NCBI GenBank assembly: GCA_030427085.1
Contig: JAUHXH010000002.1
Coordinates: 1 to 64,000, forward strand
Reading direction: 5' to 3'
Length of the DNA stretch: 64,000 bases
Source of the DNA: Gammaproteobacteria bacterium
GTDB taxonomy: Bacteria; Pseudomonadota; Gammaproteobacteria; Pseudomonadales; Halieaceae
Part shown: one piece after another, positions 1 through 7,819 of the stretch
Position numbering within the stretch: the first letter of the stretch is position 1
Layout of the letters: each line of letters opens with the position of its first letter
Notes under the pieces: model-generated
What the model saw: only the letters and a program-made list of their open reading frames with translations
Told to the model about the DNA's origin: nothing
The model's database searches: none
Position numbers and translations under genes: made by a program

Positions 1-130
1 CCATCTTGACGCGGCCCGAAGGGCTGCCATGTGACGCAGCCTGTTCCGCAGGAACGGCGGAGAAGCGCCGAAGGCGTCCGAAGGATGGCGAGCACCGCTC
101 GCCACTTAAAGTAGGTCATCGCCAGGCTCC
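1..130 (+). ncRNA. Hairpin-rich stretch ending in a 5S rRNA-like tail (partial)
   Basis: Positions 108-130 read like the 3' end of a proteobacterial 5S rRNA (AAAGTAGGTCATCGCCAGG then CTCC), and a strong terminator follows at 138-170, as at the end of an rRNA operon. The bases before it do not look like 5S: the conserved CCGAACTC-type loop and the usual loop E sequence are missing. Instead there is a run of short hairpins, several closed by a GAA triloop (GCGGCCC/GGGCTGC, CGCC/GGCG, TCC/GGA), plus GGCGAGC/GCTCGCC. CCATC at 1-5 can pair with GATGG near 84-88, roughly where 5S helix II would be. It could be a divergent 5S, a 5S with a replaced arm, or a fragment fused to another element. The 5' end lies outside the window. 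Confidence 0.35.
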
Positions 131-137
131 TAAATAG

Positions 138-170
138 ACAACCCCCTGCAGCATTGCTGCAGGGGGTTGT
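138..170 (+). terminator. Rho-independent terminator
   Basis: A perfect 15-bp stem (ACAACCCCCTGCAGC with its complement) closes a 3-nt loop and is followed by a T-rich stretch (CTTTGTT). It sits just after the 5S-like tail and before the convergent DUF2891 gene, so it most likely ends a plus-strand transcript that enters the window from the left. The stem is symmetrical and could also act on the minus strand. Confidence 0.8.
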
Positions 171-197
171 CTTTGTTGGATACGAGGGTTCTCTGCC

Positions 198-1301
198 CTA
201 ATCACCTACCCCCCGCCGAGTCTCCAAATAAGCAGCAAAACTCCCCAGCCAATGCGACCCCATGTAATGCATGTCACCAATCACTGAATCGAGGCCAGCC
301 GTCTTATGCGCCTGAAAGTTTCTCTGCAGTAATCCAACCCGCGGATCTTCCTCATCCAGCGCACTGACAATTCCCTCAAGCATCCATGCTCGACTCAAGT
401 TCAAGCCATCAAGGTGCGCGAGTTTGCCGTCGGATTTATCGATGACAGTGGCGGGTGTCAGCCAACCCTCATCACCGTCAGCGAGTTGAGGCAGGAATTC
501 CGATAACCATCGGCTAAATTCATCCCTGGACATTACCCTGCGCATTAGATCCGCTTCAGCCAGGCAGGGAGACAGGAAGTCCTGCCCGGAGGGTTCGTAG
601 TCGATGGGACAACCTTTGTCCTTCAGGTAGTACTGCTTCACCTTCGTGGTGAGTAATTCCTCAAAGGCAGTGTTTTCGCTGTCACGACTCCAGTCCAGCA
701 TGAGTCCAAACGCGAACGCAGTTTGACTGTGCTCGCCAGTGCGAATGGGGTATTCCAACTTTTGTAGCCACGTTGTGGTGTTAGCCACAATCGCCGACTC
801 CAGGGGCTTCAGCGTTTCCAGCCAGGTTTCGGCTTGCGGAAAGTCGGCCTGCCGCAGTTCCGTCATTAGCTGTAAGTACCACGCCAGCCCGTAAGGGCGC
901 TCGAATGTGCTGTTGCCGTCCCGGTTGTAGGAGTCCAATTCCCCGGCGAGATTTTCAGGGGTAAAACTCTGCGCCAGTTTGGACACGATGTGTTTCTGAT
1001 CGACTTTGTCAGCAGCGGTGTTGAGCATTCGCACCAACAACCAGTGTCCGTGTACCGACGAGTGCCAGTCGAAGCATCCGTAGAAGGCTGGATACAGCGC
1101 CCTGGGCACCTTCACATCATCAACATCGTTCATCATGTGTTTGATGATGTTGGGGAATTCCTGATGCATGCAGTGCATGGCCAGATCGGCAAACACTACC
1201 TCATAGTGTTCGGATGGTTCGGGGTCACTGCCCGTCGCAGCAAGCGACACCAATGGCAACGTAATAACGGCTGATAGGAGAGTGTTGAGCGTCTTTTTCA
1301 T
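198..1301 (-). CDS. DUF2891 family protein, secreted
   Basis: The 367-residue protein starts with a Sec-type signal peptide (Lys-rich start, hydrophobic core, cut near LAATG), so it is probably periplasmic. The body matches my memory of the DUF2891 family, with its strongly conserved YPAFYGCFDWHSSVHGHW block around residues 68-85, followed by helical repeats rich in Trp, Leu and acidic residues. The biochemical role of DUF2891 is unknown; the fold resembles alpha/alpha-barrel enzymes. It is the last of three minus-strand genes, 9 bases after the DsrE-like gene, and probably shares its transcript. The Shine-Dalgarno sequence is weak, which fits translational coupling to the gene before it. Confidence 0.85.
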   Translation of the reverse strand: MKKTLNTLLSAVITLPLVSLAATGSDPEPSEHYEVVFADLAMHCMHQEFPNIIKHMMNDVDDVKVPRALYPAFYGCFDWHSSVHGHWLLVRMLNTAADKVDQKHIVSKLAQSFTPENLAGELDSYNRDGNSTFERPYGLAWYLQLMTELRQADFPQAETWLETLKPLESAIVANTTTWLQKLEYPIRTGEHSQTAFAFGLMLDWSRDSENTAFEELLTTKVKQYYLKDKGCPIDYEPSGQDFLSPCLAEADLMRRVMSRDEFSRWLSEFLPQLADGDEGWLTPATVIDKSDGKLAHLDGLNLSRAWMLEGIVSALDEEDPRVGLLQRNFQAHKTAGLDSVIGDMHYMGSHWLGSFAAYLETRRGVGD

Positions 1302-1310
1302 AGTCGATCA

Positions 1311-1898
1311 CTAGAACGGAATTAAGGTGAAGCCTTCACTTTGCAATTGCACATGCGCAGTCATTGCCGACAGTGCCATAGTGACGGCTGGGTTGAGCAT
1401 GTCGGCAGAAAGCCCGCGATGGGCGGCGGTTTGGCCGCACAGGTAAACTCTGACTCCAGCTGCGGCCAGTTCATCGAGCAAACCAGTGTTAGGGTTGGCC
1501 ACGCCGAATCGCGAGCGATACTGGGCATCGGTCAGCAAATCCCGGGAAGCTCCTCCATGCACGATCATCGCCATTTCCAATTGATCAGGTTTGGTTCCAG
1601 TTCGCACCTGCATGTTGAGAAAGCGCGCCGCCGATTCGATATGCGGGTTACGGCGGGCCGGATCATCCGCCGTCATGGCGACATCTTTGCTTACCTTGTA
1701 GTGGCGGCCCTCCTGTAGATTGAATGCCTCCTCGCTAACCTGATAAACCGGGCCAAAGCTGGGTATCACCGGGCCGGTGGTAGCCGTTGCATCTTCCCTG
1801 GCCCATGTCGGCGAAACTATCAGCAGGAGGGCGTTAAATACCACCCACCTGCGCAGGGACAGAGCCGGGTAAACGCCACTGAATCCAATCTTCATCAA
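1311..1898 (-). CDS. DsrE/DsrF-like family protein, secreted
   Basis: This is a 195-residue protein with a hydrophobic N-terminal segment (about residues 18-33, ending in TWA) that looks like a signal peptide. The rest fits the small DsrE/DsrF/YchN fold: a central IVHGGASRDLL stretch, then a GVRVYLCGQTAAHRG segment with one Cys, where cytoplasmic relatives carry a persulfide Cys, and a C-terminal AMTAHVQLQSEGFTLIPF strand typical of the family. Secreted DsrE-like proteins of this type are common, but their function is unknown. Its start overlaps the stop of the upstream membrane protein in an ATGA arrangement, so the two are translationally coupled. Confidence 0.75.
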   Translation of the reverse strand: MMKIGFSGVYPALSLRRWVVFNALLLIVSPTWAREDATATTGPVIPSFGPVYQVSEEAFNLQEGRHYKVSKDVAMTADDPARRNPHIESAARFLNMQVRTGTKPDQLEMAMIVHGGASRDLLTDAQYRSRFGVANPNTGLLDELAAAGVRVYLCGQTAAHRGLSADMLNPAVTMALSAMTAHVQLQSEGFTLIPF

Positions 1899-2371
1899 GT
1901 CACAACCTCAAAATACCGTAATACCCAATACAGGCCGGCCACACTGCCACCCACCAACACGCTAACCCAAACCTTTTTCACGCGACTCCAACCAGCCACG
2001 CTGGAGTCGCTTGTGGCACTGATGGCCTCAAGCAGTGCGTAAGTGCCGCCGGCGGCCGATACGCCCACCAAAAATGGCTTCGCCCAACCACTGTCTACCG
2101 CGTCTATGATTTGATTAGCGGTGTCGGAGGCGGAATCCTGCGCAAGCCCATACTCCGTCAATTTGGACACATAGTCATCTCTGGTGAAGGTGTTAGTCGC
2201 CTTGAAGGCCTCCCACCCCTGGTTGGTGGCTAGTCCTCCAGCGCCGCTCAACGCCAGTTCCGCGAGCGTGGACTTGTCGTCACTGGTGGCCGACGCTGTC
2301 TGGACAACTTTCAATACTTCATGCCAGCTTTCATCTGGCACACCGTCGATTTTACTGGTTTTGATTTGCAT
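1895..2371 (-). CDS. Hypothetical membrane protein
   Basis: The 158-residue protein is not recognised. Residues 1-95 are polar and helical without a signal peptide. Residues about 98-115 and 132-150 are hydrophobic and Gly/Ala-rich, giving one or two membrane segments near the C-terminus. The layout of a cytoplasmic N-terminal region and a C-terminal anchor is visible, but no catalytic motif is. It is the first gene of a three-gene unit with the DsrE-like and DUF2891 genes, and its stop codon overlaps the next start by 4 bases. Confidence 0.6.
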   Translation of the reverse strand: MQIKTSKIDGVPDESWHEVLKVVQTASATSDDKSTLAELALSGAGGLATNQGWEAFKATNTFTRDDYVSKLTEYGLAQDSASDTANQIIDAVDSGWAKPFLVGVSAAGGTYALLEAISATSDSSVAGWSRVKKVWVSVLVGGSVAGLYWVLRYFEVVT

Positions 2372-2474
2372 GATTTGGCCTCGGGCTTGAGTGGCAGCTG
2401 ACTAAAAGAGCTAGCGACGTTAAACCGAGTATAGTTGAGCGTGGGTGGCGGGCTGGGTCGTGAAACGAGGCGAC

Positions 2475-3350
2475 TCAGTGCTGATTCATTGAGTGCATCT
2501 GGATTAACTTATCGGGATTCCTGAGATTGTAGATCCAGCAGATTTTTCCCTCGTTGTTCAAGCGTACGGTGAACACGCTGGACATACCCTGCTCATCCAT
2601 GAATAGCGCCGGCTGTCCATTTGCACGCCCCTGCCTGACGGTCATCAGCGCGCCGTGTTTAGCCGCCAGATGCAGATGCACTTGCGCCACACGTTCTTTG
2701 CCCACCAGCGGAATCCGGGCAGCGTTAACGACCCCGCCCCCGTCGGAAATGGCAACCACGTCCTCAGACAACAATTGCAAAACGCGCTCTCGATCGCCAT
2801 GGGTTATGGCGTCGTAAAAGGCCGAAAGCGCCGCCTGGACTTGCTCCTGAGTCGTGTCAAAGCGAGGCTTTGTCGCCTGAACCCGCAGGCGCGCCCGTCG
2901 GCCGATCTGGCGGCAAGTGGCTTCGCTGCGATCAAGCATCGCTGCAATCTCGCGAAAACTGAAATCAAACACACTGTGTAAAAGGAATACGGCTCGCTCT
3001 TCTGCGCGCAGGCGCTCCAGGGCCCACAGCATGGCCAGTTCGCAGTCCTGCGCCAGTTCCAGATCACTGGAGGGGCCGCCCTCAATGACGGGCTCCGGCA
3101 ACCAGGGCCCCGGGTAAACCTCTCGCCGGGAATGCGCTGAGCGCAAACGATCGAGTGCGATGCGCGAAACCACGCGATGGAGCCAGGCACCTGCTGACGC
3201 CAGTTTGGCGGTGTCTACGGCTGACCACCGCAACCAGGCTTCCTGCAGAATGTCCTCTGCCTCCTGAACGCTGCCTGTCATCTGGTAGGCCAGTGACATG
3301 AGCTTTCCGCGGTGTTGTTCAAAAGCATCTGTGGCCGGGGCCTCAGCCAT
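2475..3350 (-). CDS. ECF41-group RNA polymerase sigma factor with SnoaL-like C-terminal domain
   Basis: Residues about 10-75 form sigma region 2 (AYQMTGSVQEAEDILQEAWL) and about 105-160 region 4 with its helix-turn-helix. Residues 170-291 form a SnoaL/NTF2-like extension. Two hallmarks of the ECF41 group are visible: WLPEP at residues 83-87 in the linker between regions 2 and 4, and DGGG at residues 203-206 in the C-terminal domain. In this group the fused domain replaces an anti-sigma factor and modulates activity; the signal is unknown. The gene lies 42 bases downstream of a carboxymuconolactone-decarboxylase-like gene, the classic partner of ECF41 factors, and the pair follows an exact ECF41-type promoter, suggesting autoregulation. 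Confidence 0.92.
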   Translation of the reverse strand: MAEAPATDAFEQHRGKLMSLAYQMTGSVQEAEDILQEAWLRWSAVDTAKLASAGAWLHRVVSRIALDRLRSAHSRREVYPGPWLPEPVIEGGPSSDLELAQDCELAMLWALERLRAEERAVFLLHSVFDFSFREIAAMLDRSEATCRQIGRRARLRVQATKPRFDTTQEQVQAALSAFYDAITHGDRERVLQLLSEDVVAISDGGGVVNAARIPLVGKERVAQVHLHLAAKHGALMTVRQGRANGQPALFMDEQGMSSVFTVRLNNEGKICWIYNLRNPDKLIQMHSMNQH

Positions 3351-3392
3351 GAGGAATGTCTCTGTAGAAAGGAAGCATTACCCACATTGGTG

Positions 3393-3953
3393 TCAGGCAG
3401 GCGCCAATGCGCCGAGTGCCAACACAGGAACAACTGACTCTTGCGCAATATCAATGCGACTGCAAGTTTTGCCAAAGCCCAGGGCGTATTTCATGGTGGG
3501 GTAGGTCTGGCTTGCGGTGATGGCCATCGCCAGTGAAACGAGCCCGCGATCTCCCCAGCGTTCAACGAGCAGTGGGCGCAGTTCATCTACTTCTGGTGCG
3601 TGCTGACACACCAGTTCGGTGTAGCGCATGCTGAGCACTACATCATCCGGTGCTGAGGAAAAATCGCGCTCTACAATTGCCTTGACCGTTTCAGGATCAA
3701 CGCCAGCTTCCAGCGCCATTTTCACCACCAGCTGTAGGCATGGCCCGCAGTCCTGGGTAGCGATGGCCCTCAGGGAAGCAGCAAAAAAAACCGCCGGGGG
3801 CACATTGCGATGATGTTGGGCGATGGCATTGACGCGGTTAAATTTGAGAAAGGCCTGGCGATCGGTGTCCAGCAGGTAGGTCAGGTAGCTGGTGTCGTAA
3901 GCGTAGTGACGACCAAACTTTCGAACTGCATTGCGTAAGAGGAATTTCAACAT
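3393..3953 (-). CDS. Carboxymuconolactone decarboxylase / AhpD-like protein
   Basis: This 186-residue protein has no signal peptide and carries the AhpD-type thiol pair C69-G-P-C72 inside a conserved helix, followed by a VDPETVKAI segment. Such proteins are mostly alkylhydroperoxidase-like enzymes with a CxxC redox centre, often linked to oxidative or electrophile stress. The physiological substrate cannot be told from sequence. It is the first gene of the unit with the ECF41 sigma factor downstream. COE genes (carboxymuconolactone decarboxylase, oxidoreductase or epimerase) are the known neighbours and main targets of ECF41 factors. Confidence 0.85.
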   Translation of the reverse strand: MLKFLLRNAVRKFGRHYAYDTSYLTYLLDTDRQAFLKFNRVNAIAQHHRNVPPAVFFAASLRAIATQDCGPCLQLVVKMALEAGVDPETVKAIVERDFSSAPDDVVLSMRYTELVCQHAPEVDELRPLLVERWGDRGLVSLAMAITASQTYPTMKYALGFGKTCSRIDIAQESVVPVLALGALAPA

Positions 3954-3985
3954 GTGACTGCGCTCTCTCGAGGGGTTTACTACCA

Positions 3986-4012
3986 GACGAGACAGCGCAG
4001 GAAAGTGTGACA
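3986..4012 (-). promoter_or_regulatory. ECF41-type promoter upstream of the AhpD-like gene
   Basis: On the minus strand the sequence reads TGTCACA (4012-4006), a 16-base spacer, then CGTC (3989-3986). This equals the consensus I know for ECF41 promoters: TGTCACA at -35 and CGTC at -10, 16 bases apart. The AhpD-like start codon lies 32 bases downstream of the -10 element. Because the downstream transcript also contains the ECF41 factor, the arrangement predicts positive autoregulation. Confidence 0.85.
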
Positions 4013-4088
4013 GGTTGGAGGAAATTAGCGCTTAAATCGTGTACGCACCAACCTGTAAGTGCCGAAAAGCCGGGCGGGCGACGAGCGG

Positions 4089-5069
4089 TTACTCCTGCTC
4101 TGTATCCGCCAGACGCCGTTTCAGGAAGTTCAGTTTGACCTGTGGCCTCGCCTCATAGGAACCCTGGATCGGACTGATCGTCACCACATTTTCCGCCAGC
4201 AGTTTTTGCTCACTACGTGGATAGGGGTCATCCGGGTACCCCGCCCGGGATAGATCCAATTCAACCGAGAGCCCTGGCCGTGTGTCATCGGCACTGATAC
4301 CGGTGAGGTTTGCGATGGGACTTTCGCCTATGCGCTCGAAGAATCTGAATCCAATGGTTGCCTGTTGACCCACGCGCGTGAACGCAAACTCGATGTCATC
4401 CAGCGTCGCATTTTCAGGCAAATCTAGCAGATTGACGTTCAAGCCCACATTTTGCGGTAGCCCTATCCCGTTTGGTCCATCTAGTGCCGCTACCAGATGA
4501 GCCACGATCTCTCCGACCAACATTGCCTGAGGTTCCGGATCGCCACGTCCTGCAGACACCGCCATCGCGGGAATACCCTTGTTCAATGCTGCAACCGTTG
4601 CCCCTAGCGTCCCGGAGTGGGGTGTTAGCGCACCGGTATTGTTGCCTTCATTGGGGCCCGATATAACCAGGTCCGGAAACTGTCCCCAGGCTGCCATGGC
4701 CAGCACATCCGTGCCGTAGAGCACGGCCGTTGAAGGCGTACTGTCAACATAGTACTGCTCAGGGCCCAGGCCGGTAGGACCTATCGCCGGCGAACCCGCA
4801 GGCAGAGTCCCCCCCGGTGACGGGGAGCTTGTAGGTTCGAGCGGTTCCAGAATATCAGCAGCGCCACCAGAGCCACTGCGGGCACCATAGGGAGCAGCCA
4901 TGATGACGTCGTGCCCCGCCGCCAGCAGAGCACTGTGCACCGCCTGGATAAAAGGAGTTTCAAAGCCATCGTCATTGGTGAGTACGATGTTGAGCGCTAG
5001 CGATGGCAGGCTAAAGCTCACCAGGCCGATGAAGGCGGCACTGCGGGCCTGTTTGAGGAGGGTCAGCAT
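4089..5069 (-). CDS. SurE-like 5'/3'-nucleotidase family protein with signal peptide
   Basis: The 326-residue protein has SurE family signatures: the metal-binding TNDDG motif (Asp33, Asp34) right after the first strand, the SGSGG loop, and GPNEGNNTGALTPHSGT carrying the conserved Asn and the phosphate-binding Ser. SurE enzymes are metal-dependent phosphomonoesterases acting on nucleotides. Unlike typical cytoplasmic SurE, which begins directly with the first strand, this one has about 25 extra residues with a hydrophobic core ending in SLA. That predicts export to the periplasm. It also has a C-terminal extension. No pcm or other usual surE neighbour is present; the gene stands alone. Confidence 0.85.
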   Translation of the reverse strand: MLTLLKQARSAAFIGLVSFSLPSLALNIVLTNDDGFETPFIQAVHSALLAAGHDVIMAAPYGARSGSGGAADILEPLEPTSSPSPGGTLPAGSPAIGPTGLGPEQYYVDSTPSTAVLYGTDVLAMAAWGQFPDLVISGPNEGNNTGALTPHSGTLGATVAALNKGIPAMAVSAGRGDPEPQAMLVGEIVAHLVAALDGPNGIGLPQNVGLNVNLLDLPENATLDDIEFAFTRVGQQATIGFRFFERIGESPIANLTGISADDTRPGLSVELDLSRAGYPDDPYPRSEQKLLAENVVTISPIQGSYEARPQVKLNFLKRRLADTEQE

Positions 5070-5220
5070 GGTGTTTCTCCGTAGTTATTTTTGTTTGATG
5101 CCCCCGGATTGCTATCAATACCGGGGCTATGCCAACCATAGGGGAGGTACGGCAGCGCGCCCATACGGGCGGGGAGCTAGCGCCGGGGTCGGTTTAAAAT
5201 GTGCTACGAAGTGGCGGAGA

Positions 5221-7017
5221 TTAGTGATCGTGGTTCGTCAATAGTGACTGGGCGGCCCCACGAATCCGGGGCCAGTGCTGCAGGGCGCCAGCGAAACCCT
5301 GTGCCCAGCGGCGCAGTTCCTGTCGCTCGGAATCGTTCTCCAGCGCCTGGGGTGGGGTCAGTGCTTGCAAACCCTGGAACGCCTCGGTGCGTGCTGCTTC
5401 CAGACGTTCCCCCAGAGAACCTGCCTGACTGCCAACTGCCTGCAGTTGCTCACTGAGTATGGAGATAATATCGCCCAGAGCGGCAGCAGACAGGCTCCGG
5501 TAGGCCGCGATCAATGCCTCGGGTTCAACTTCGGCGAGCGCCTGGAAGGAGAGTGACAGTTTCAGCAGGCGTGTCTGGATATCACCCCCGGCCGTTTTAC
5601 TGGTTTGCTCCAGGTAGCGAGTCAACAGGCCCAGTGGCCCTCCCGGCGGCCGCGGGCTGAGGGCTGTGTCGCGCTCTTCCAAAGGCAGGTGCGGTACCGA
5701 GCAGTCGAGCTGCAGGGCCACTGAGTGCGGATGGAGGTAGGACAGCATCCAGCCAAAGAGAATGTCTTCGCCGCGAAATGCAGGGAAATAGGGAGGTAAC
5801 AGGGCGCTATTGTCCAGGCCAGTCAGCTGCGATATCACCGGGCGAGGCGCAAAGGTCGGCCGGGAACACCCGACCCAGCCCTTGCGCGAACCGAGCGCGG
5901 AATCACCCGATTGGGCGAGACGTTGCAATGAATCGCCCTCCAACTGGAGCATCCAGAAGTTATTGGCTGAACCGTGGTCACCGAGAGTACTGCTTTCGGT
6001 ACTCAGTACGCGCGAGTTGGCCGCTAGCCGCCGGGCACTGGCAATACTGTAACCGGTCAGGTCACTACCCATGATCGAGCGATTGGCCAGAGCACTCGCA
6101 GCGCCCTGTATCGTGCCACCCAGCGCACCCAGATGCTGTACGAGAGGATCCTGGACCGGGCTTGCAAGCTGCTCCTGCAGTTGCGTATCACTGAAAAACG
6201 CGGCCTCGCGGGCGCCCTCGCTGAACGCCAGCCCTGCACTTGCCAGGGGGGCTTTGTGCCCCTCGCACAGAATATCGTCGTCCAGCATCAGGCAGCGTTT
6301 GCCGGCTGATAGCAGTAGGCACCAGTTTCTGCTCAGGCCGTAGCTGGGTTGCGATCGCCATTGTTGTGAGTCCAGCAGGAATCGCAGGCTGTCCCGAGAT
6401 TCGGGTACAGCGGCTTCTAACTGTTGGAGCAGGGACTCCTGTTCATCGCGACCGACATAGTTTGTTTCGATGGCCAGTCGAGAACTCAGGTCTGCCAACA
6501 ACTGCCGATTTTGATCCGCATTGTGTGGCTCGCGTGAATTGTCGATCAGGTACAGACCTTCGTGCTGTGTCAGGTCCGAGTGATCGTTCATTGAATGCAG
6601 CAGGCGTTCTACTGCCTGGGGCCGATCACAGGTGAGTATGAAAACGCGGGATGGGGCTAGCTCGGAGCTCTGTGATTGAGCCTCCAGGGGCGCGCAAATG
6701 GCGTCTGCCGAGCACATCAACCCAGCGTCCCGAATACTCGCTAACACCCGGGTCACATCGGCAACATTGCCGCCCAGCTCGGGCATTTTAGCCACCAGGT
6801 GCCGGGCATGATCCTCGAGGGAGCGAAAATCGCTGCAAAACTGCAGCGCAATCGAAACATCGCGCGTCACCGTGAGTTGCGCGCCATTATGTTTGTTCAG
6901 TAAAACGACTTGCCCCTGCGGCAGTGCCAACTCCTCACACTCGTCCAGCGCGTACAGTGGCTCCTCACGAGGAGGCGTGGTGGTATTGAAGGAGTAGCTG
7001 AGGGAGTAGTCGCTCAT
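5221..7017 (-). CDS. Glycosyltransferase-like protein with PqqD-like N-terminal domain
   Basis: The 598-residue protein has no signal peptide or membrane segment. Residues about 25-105 (beta strands QVVLLNKHNGAQLTV, then helices ending in LASIRDAGLM) look like a PqqD-type winged-helix domain. From residue 123 a second domain begins with VFILTCDRP and a Rossmann-like pattern. At residues 246-248 it has a DDD motif in CLMLDDDIL, where GT-A glycosyltransferases bind metal and sugar nucleotide. The C-terminal part (about 480-598) is helical and unrecognised. Next to an exosortase-type acyltransferase and polysaccharide genes, a sugar-transfer role is plausible but not proven. It follows the acyltransferase gene by 76 bases. 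Confidence 0.6.
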   Translation of the reverse strand: MSDYSLSYSFNTTTPPREEPLYALDECEELALPQGQVVLLNKHNGAQLTVTRDVSIALQFCSDFRSLEDHARHLVAKMPELGGNVADVTRVLASIRDAGLMCSADAICAPLEAQSQSSELAPSRVFILTCDRPQAVERLLHSMNDHSDLTQHEGLYLIDNSREPHNADQNRQLLADLSSRLAIETNYVGRDEQESLLQQLEAAVPESRDSLRFLLDSQQWRSQPSYGLSRNWCLLLSAGKRCLMLDDDILCEGHKAPLASAGLAFSEGAREAAFFSDTQLQEQLASPVQDPLVQHLGALGGTIQGAASALANRSIMGSDLTGYSIASARRLAANSRVLSTESSTLGDHGSANNFWMLQLEGDSLQRLAQSGDSALGSRKGWVGCSRPTFAPRPVISQLTGLDNSALLPPYFPAFRGEDILFGWMLSYLHPHSVALQLDCSVPHLPLEERDTALSPRPPGGPLGLLTRYLEQTSKTAGGDIQTRLLKLSLSFQALAEVEPEALIAAYRSLSAAALGDIISILSEQLQAVGSQAGSLGERLEAARTEAFQGLQALTPPQALENDSERQELRRWAQGFAGALQHWPRIRGAAQSLLTNHDH

Positions 7018-7093
7018 TGAGGGGTGCCCGGTGTACTGAGGCCCACGATTCTAGGGGCCCGACCGGGCGCTGTAAAATGTTGACGGCGGTCAA

Positions 7094-7819
7094 TCAGGCT
7101 ACGTTGCGACGACGCGCCTCGTTGCCATCCTGCAGGCTACCCAACAGCGCTTGGTACAGGGGGCGCCGGGTCTCTTGTAACTGCTCTTCCATGCTGTGAC
7201 GGCTGATGGTGTAGGCGCGGCGGCGACCGTGGTAGTTCATGGGGTCTCCCGCCACTTCCAGTTGTACGCCGGAGCGTGCCACCAGCCGGGGCAGCCAGGG
7301 TTCCATCATGCCGTAGATTCGGGGTCGATCTGCAATGCGGGCCAGTGCAAAGCCGGTGAGGTAGGCCGCGGGAACCAGCAGGCCACCCACTTCGGGATTG
7401 CTGCTCTCGCCGGGTAGTCGGCCCCGATAATCCGGATCGACCGCCAACCGGGACAATTCGCACACCGTGTCGCGCCGGGTCATGCGTTCCAACTCGCCCA
7501 CGTGGAGGCTGTTGCGGCAGTACACTTCCAGTGGCAGGGACTCAACGCGCGTGGCCAGTACCAGTCGCACACTGGCTGCCGGACGCCCATTGCGCCGGTC
7601 GCGTATCAGGGCGTGAAGAGAGTGTGCATCAAAACTGTCACTTTCCAGTCGGGTGGGATACTGGTCCCTGGACTCAAACCGTTTCTCTTCACAATAGACC
7701 CGGTAGCGCAGTCCGAAGCAGAGCTCGCGCTGTCGCCTGGTAGTGGCCAGTTCGAGGTTAAAGTAGCGGGTGAACAGGGAAGAGGCAGCTGGTTTGGATT
7801 GTGTCATAGATGAATGCAC
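7094..7819 (-). CDS. PEP-CTERM/exosortase system-associated acyltransferase
   Basis: The 241-residue protein fits the N-acyl-amino-acid-synthase-like acyltransferases that accompany exosortase/PEP-CTERM loci. Visible features are the early RYRVYCEEKRFE block (family form RYxVYCxE), a FDAHSLHALIRD segment and an ELSRLAVDP segment before the acyl-binding region. These proteins have a GNAT-like fold; their substrate is unknown. The listed start is GTG; an in-frame ATG four codons later (about 7807) is equally possible. No exosortase gene is visible in the window, so this is either an outlier from a PEP-CTERM locus or serves the nearby polysaccharide genes. It is divergent from the sulfatase gene. 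Confidence 0.82.
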   Translation of the reverse strand: MHSSMTQSKPAASSLFTRYFNLELATTRRQRELCFGLRYRVYCEEKRFESRDQYPTRLESDSFDAHSLHALIRDRRNGRPAASVRLVLATRVESLPLEVYCRNSLHVGELERMTRRDTVCELSRLAVDPDYRGRLPGESSNPEVGGLLVPAAYLTGFALARIADRPRIYGMMEPWLPRLVARSGVQLEVAGDPMNYHGRRRAYTISRHSMEEQLQETRRPLYQALLGSLQDGNEARRRNVA

